This document shows, piece by piece, positions 60,695-64,000 of a stretch of 64,000 bases of DNA. This stretch comes from Gemmatimonadaceae bacterium (GTDB lineage: Bacteria > Gemmatimonadota > Gemmatimonadetes > Gemmatimonadales > Gemmatimonadaceae): positions 1 through 64,000 of the forward strand of contig JACMME010000074.1 of NCBI GenBank assembly GCA_014379205.1. Reading direction: 5' to 3'. How positions within the stretch are numbered: the first letter of the stretch is position 1; each line of letters begins with the position of its first letter. The position numbers and the translations under genes were made by a program. Below the pieces are notes generated by a model, which saw only the letters and a program-made list of their open reading frames with translations, was not told the origin of the DNA and ran no database searches.

Positions 60695-62497
60695 TCAGGG
60701 CCGGTTGGATTCTTCTCCCGGCTGTATTCTAAAATGGACTATCGACACACTCGCCGGACTAAGCTGAACGCGGCGAGAGTCGCTCGGTCGCTTGGCATGT
60801 TCGCCTCGCACCACCACGCGCGTGTTTGGCGGAATTCCGCAAATAGCGTAGCGACCCGACGCATCACTCGTTGCGCTCGCGTTGTCCCTTTCCTTCCCTC
60901 CCGCCTGCCGCAACCACTGAGCTGTAATAATGGCGTTCGCGAGAGGTTCGTCATTCGACGCGTCCTGAACCTGGCCGCGAATCATGCCAGCCCCAGCGGC
61001 TACCGAGACAGTGCCTTCACCGCATTCCGCCGCCATCAGCGCAACACTGGAAGGAACCGAGAGTTCTGCAACCAGCCGCTCACCGTGACGCAACGCAAGC
61101 TCTTTTTTCGCGACCGTCATGCCAAGGGAATCGATGCGCGGATGCGTGAATGTCAAAGAAACGGGTCCAGCTGCGAGGCTATCTATCTCGAAGCGTCCGT
61201 CGCTGGATGTCAACGCGGTTCGTGAGCTACCGGACGCCGAGACCTTGGCACCGGCAAGCGGTGCTCCGCTGGTGCTGTCGAAGACCACTCCTTCGATAAT
61301 CGCATCGGGTGCTTGCGACGCTTCCTCTGGCGTGCCCGCTGTCGAGCCCGCCTCGATTGTAGATGCCGAAGTCCTGGGGCTATTTCCGGCAACCGTACGT
61401 GAGCCCAGAGGAACGACTGTCGCGCCACGCTCACGCACTCCCACGAACACCTGACCGATTCGAGCTTCGCTGACGAGCGCGCCCCCTGGCACGGTTGAAT
61501 CCCGACCGGGCAACCGCGTCTGCACAAGGATGGGCATCTTGATCACCCACTTGTCGACGAACCAGGCGCCACTCGGAAGCTGACTGAAGGAAATCCGCCC
61601 CCCAAACTTGTCGCGCGGAATTTTGCGCACGAGCTCGGTATACAGGAAGTCGAGGTACAGTAGCTTGGCGGAGCGCGGGTCCAGCCATAGAACGCCTTTC
61701 ACGTCGGGCAGCTTGCGCCCCTTCACAGGCTCGAAAGCAAGTCCAATTAGCGTGTCCTTCCCTGCCGCGGAGCGCTGAACTCGAAAGCAGTGGTCGGCGA
61801 TGAAGGTCTCCGACAAAAGAATGTGCGCATCAGGCGCGTAGTAGATGTACTCTGCCGTGTTTATGGAATCGCGGTGCACATACCCATGCCTGGAAAGGTC
61901 GTCCGCTGGAATGCTGGCGAAGGCGTTTTCGCTAACGGCCGCCCATTCGTCCCACGTTTTCTCCCATTCGACGCGAACGCCCCGCTTGTCGAGACCCCGT
62001 TCGTGCTGCGTGATTTTGGTCTCGAAAGCTCGCTTGTCCTGGGTGAGCGATGTCGCGTACAGCACTATTTTGGCTTCGTCCCAGAGCTTGGCTACTTCGG
62101 ACCCTTCTCCCAGTCCACCCCCCATGCACTTCCCCCGATTTGCTGAAACGACGACATCAGTTAATCGGGAAGCAATGGAAGACGCCGTCAGGCGTCTTTC
62201 GACGGTCTCACCCGCCGCCACATCGAAGGGTGCCGAAGTTGTGCTCTTGAACCCGACGCGCATCGTCCGAAGCGAATACGTGCCATGCGCCGGAACGACC
62301 AGCTCGAAGTGGCCGAGGTCGTCTGTCAGTACCTCCGTGACCTGCTTGGTGCCGGAGAGCAGACCCACCACCACGCCCGGTATGCCTGCTCCGCCCTCGT
62401 CCCAAACCCCTCCGCGAACGCGCTGCGCGTCCAGGGATTGAACGGCGAATGCGCTGAGGAATAGGGGGATCAGGGATGAGAAGCGCTTCTGGGGCAC
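60695..62497 (-). CDS. Exported protein with carboxypeptidase-regulatory-like domains
   Basis: 600 residues from GTG 62497, which gives a proper signal peptide (about 1-25, ending LDAQ). Immunoglobulin-like carboxypeptidase-regulatory repeats are visible at about 28-110 (VRGGVWDEGGAGIPGVVVGLL) and again at about 395-465 (IIEGVVFDSTSGAPLAGAKV) and 515-595 (MIRGQVQDASNDEPLANAII). A central region of unknown fold lies between. No SusD or TonB barrel is attached. It is a secreted or surface protein of unknown function. The frame extends to 62578. Confidence 0.7.
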   Translation of the reverse strand: MPQKRFSSLIPLFLSAFAVQSLDAQRVRGGVWDEGGAGIPGVVVGLLSGTKQVTEVLTDDLGHFELVVPAHGTYSLRTMRVGFKSTTSAPFDVAAGETVERRLTASSIASRLTDVVVSANRGKCMGGGLGEGSEVAKLWDEAKIVLYATSLTQDKRAFETKITQHERGLDKRGVRVEWEKTWDEWAAVSENAFASIPADDLSRHGYVHRDSINTAEYIYYAPDAHILLSETFIADHCFRVQRSAAGKDTLIGLAFEPVKGRKLPDVKGVLWLDPRSAKLLYLDFLYTELVRKIPRDKFGGRISFSQLPSGAWFVDKWVIKMPILVQTRLPGRDSTVPGGALVSEARIGQVFVGVRERGATVVPLGSRTVAGNSPRTSASTIEAGSTAGTPEEASQAPDAIIEGVVFDSTSGAPLAGAKVSASGSSRTALTSSDGRFEIDSLAAGPVSLTFTHPRIDSLGMTVAKKELALRHGERLVAELSVPSSVALMAAECGEGTVSVAAGAGMIRGQVQDASNDEPLANAIITAQWLRQAGGKERDNASATSDASGRYAICGIPPNTRVVVRGEHAKRPSDSRRVQLSPASVSIVHFRIQPGEESNRP

Positions 62498-62659
62498 TGG
62501 ATACCGGACTGAAAAAACGGTTGTTGGTGCAGGAATCGCATTGCAGGATAGCCGCTCGACACTGGGCTGCGCCACCACAGGATGCGAGGCCTGGCAGCGC
62601 CAATGATTTCAGCTCCTTACGGGCCTTTTCATCGGCAGCTCGATAGGGCGGCAAACTCA

Positions 62660-63505
62660 ATGTCCATCACATCCAGGGTGTCAGAAAAATATACCACCCC
62701 AACAGGCGAGTTCGTCTTTCACGTTGAGTTCCGCTCAAGGCATCTGGCTGGAGAGCGGAAAGTCCTCATCTACTTGCCGCCTGGATACTCAGCTCAGCCG
62801 CTCCGCCGCTTCCCTGTTTTGTACTTGCACGATGGTCAAAATCTGTTCAACCACCCCCAGGCGGATGGAAGTGTCGAACGCTGGTCTTGCGAGCTCACCA
62901 TAGACGCGCTCCTCCAAAAGGGAAACGTAGAGCCCCTCATTGTCGTGGGCATCTGGAATGCCGGGCACGAACGCATTGAAGAATACGCTCCCACTCGAAA
63001 CGAGCGGTTGGGCGCGGGTGGCAAGCTGGTTCAACATGGTGAGATGATCGTGCGGGATCTCAAGCCGTTCGTCGACAGCCACTACCGAACGCTGTCCAAT
63101 GCGTCCAACACCGGAATTGGCGGGTCGTCACTCGGCGCACTCGCCTCCCTGTATCTCGGAATCTCGAATTCCGCCACCTTTGGCAAAATCCTGGCAATTT
63201 CGCCCTCGATTTGGTGGGATGACCGAATGATCTTGCGTGACGTCGAGGCGCTCACTGAGAGACCTCCACTCCGAATCTTTCTGTCAGCCGGTACTGCTGA
63301 AGGCCGAGAGGTGGTGCCAAATGCTCGGCGGCTGAGGAGGGCGCTCGTGAAAAAAGGCTGGCGTGTCGGGTCCGATCTCGAATATCTCGAGGCAAGAGAC
63401 GGCCGCCACCATGAAAGCTCGTGGGGGCTGGCTTTCGCGCCGGCGCTTCAGTTCCTGTTCCCTGTTGGGCAAGGGGTCGATCTTGGAGGTTTGGAGCGCC
63501 TGTAA
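62660..63505 (+). CDS. Esterase (putative, Fes/YieL-type alpha/beta hydrolase)
   Basis: 281 residues of alpha/beta-hydrolase fold (esterase D/IroE-type). The nucleophile elbow is GGSSLG with S157, the oxyanion region is YLHDGQNLFN and the C-terminal His is in DGRHHESSWG. ATG at 62660 (MSITSRVSEK) starts the family fold; the frame is open to 62582. Substrate is unknown: siderophore or carbohydrate ester hydrolysis is seen in relatives. It is divergent from the preceding gene. Confidence 0.82.
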   Translation: MSITSRVSEKYTTPTGEFVFHVEFRSRHLAGERKVLIYLPPGYSAQPLRRFPVLYLHDGQNLFNHPQADGSVERWSCELTIDALLQKGNVEPLIVVGIWNAGHERIEEYAPTRNERLGAGGKLVQHGEMIVRDLKPFVDSHYRTLSNASNTGIGGSSLGALASLYLGISNSATFGKILAISPSIWWDDRMILRDVEALTERPPLRIFLSAGTAEGREVVPNARRLRRALVKKGWRVGSDLEYLEARDGRHHESSWGLAFAPALQFLFPVGQGVDLGGLERL

Positions 63506-63604
63506 GGCGTGCCTGACCTGAAATGTGACAATGACCTTAAACTGCGCGGGTTGAACGTGTCAGGCGTCAGTGATCGCCTCAGGAACCACCTACAGCCGTA
63601 CCTG

Positions 63605-64000
63605 TCAGCCGAACATCGCCTCACGAGCAGCCAACATTACCGGCGGATAGTTGGTAATGATCCCGGCGACACCCCGACTCCATAGCCGGCGCGCGGCGAA
63701 CGGACTGTTGACGGTCCAGACGTGCACGGGGCAATCCATGGCGCGGGCGGCGCGTACAAAACTTCGCGTAGGAACCGGGAGTCCCCAGTACCACTCCGGC
63801 ACGAAAAGCCCGCGATAGCGCACGGCATTCGCGCGCCGTCCGAAAAGCATGGGAAATTTCAGCCTGCCTATCTCCTTCTGCGCGGCACCCAGAGACCAGG
63901 AGGAAACGTCGAACTGATCGAGCGCCGTCACTTCAGAGGAAGCCACAATGCAGCGCCGCATCGCGCCATGCTCTCCAAGAACGCGCTGGACGACCTCCTG
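63605..64000 (-). CDS. Glycerophosphodiester phosphodiesterase (C-terminal part)
   Basis: Partial: the reading frame continues past the window end at 64000. The 132 visible residues have the C-terminal motifs of a GDPD TIM barrel: HVWTVNSPFAARRLWSRGVAGIITNYPP, the conserved VNT-type substrate strand and late GxxGxxTxxP ending. The active-site His pair is upstream of the window. It hydrolyses glycerophosphodiesters to glycerol-3-phosphate and an alcohol. The 99 bases between its stop and the esterase hold no gene. Confidence 0.82.
   Translation of the reverse strand, partial: QEVVQRVLGEHGAMRRCIVASSEVTALDQFDVSSWSLGAAQKEIGRLKFPMLFGRRANAVRYRGLFVPEWYWGLPVPTRSFVRAARAMDCPVHVWTVNSPFAARRLWSRGVAGIITNYPPVMLAAREAMFG

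Overview
The window is about 64 kb of a moderately high-GC (roughly 60%) chromosome from a Gram-negative bacterium. Two SurA/PpiC periplasmic foldases, several lipobox proteins, an outer-membrane protein with a metal-binding loop and an FtsEX-EnvC module all imply two membranes. Gene style and proteome (DUF58/BatA beside mfd, AI-2E permease beside ftsE, RpiB-like protein next to pckA) fit Gemmatimonadota best, but that assignment is an inference. I see no insertion sequence, integrase, phage gene, CRISPR array or rRNA. No stretch longer than 300 bases lacks a gene. 

Layout. 137-2452: cation-efflux protein and a divergent CNNM/CorC-type membrane protein. 2562-14383 (minus strand): M28 peptidase, pdxA, an S4-domain protein with an apparent CTG start, surA, a second PpiC foldase lipoprotein, mfd, BatA-like and DUF58 proteins. 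14673-26435: singly encoded metabolic and envelope genes (cobalamin-binding-type protein, CorA, aminotransferase, FrnE-like DsbA, cupin, YdjM-like membrane protein, serine hydrolase, DUF4384 protein, VOC protein, helix-hairpin-helix lipoprotein). 

26691-39389 is one plus-strand run of 13 genes, most with overlapping stop/start codons: lepA, GT9 glycosyltransferase, ROK sugar kinase, PfkB kinase, STAS-ATPase, STAS/HTH protein, a small unknown, a Cys/Met PLP enzyme, an AI-2E permease, ftsE, ftsX, an EnvC-like activator and nfo. 39443-45836: a zinc-uptake cluster (small Cys/His protein, outer-membrane channel, znuA, znuC, znuB), a beta-barrel-like protein, a matrixin lipoprotein and an RpiB-like protein. 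46055-55661: pckA, HD phosphohydrolase, PP2C phosphatase, ABC exporter, two GlsB/YeaQ proteins and uvrA. 

55772-60589 is the most unusual stretch. A tRNA-Asn and a strong terminator are followed by a three-gene minus-strand operon (NPPY-type methyltransferase, PurD-like ATP-grasp ligase, second methyltransferase), divergent from a heme-oxygenase-like diiron oxidase. This looks like a small, undescribed biosynthetic pathway. The window ends with a carboxypeptidase-regulatory-domain protein, an esterase and a partial glycerophosphodiesterase. 

Several intergenic regions carry low-complexity short-period repeats (GATTCCC, ATCCGCA, CACCGGG and GGGAGTG types). They are often arranged as inverted pairs and in places are fused into the ends of genes.
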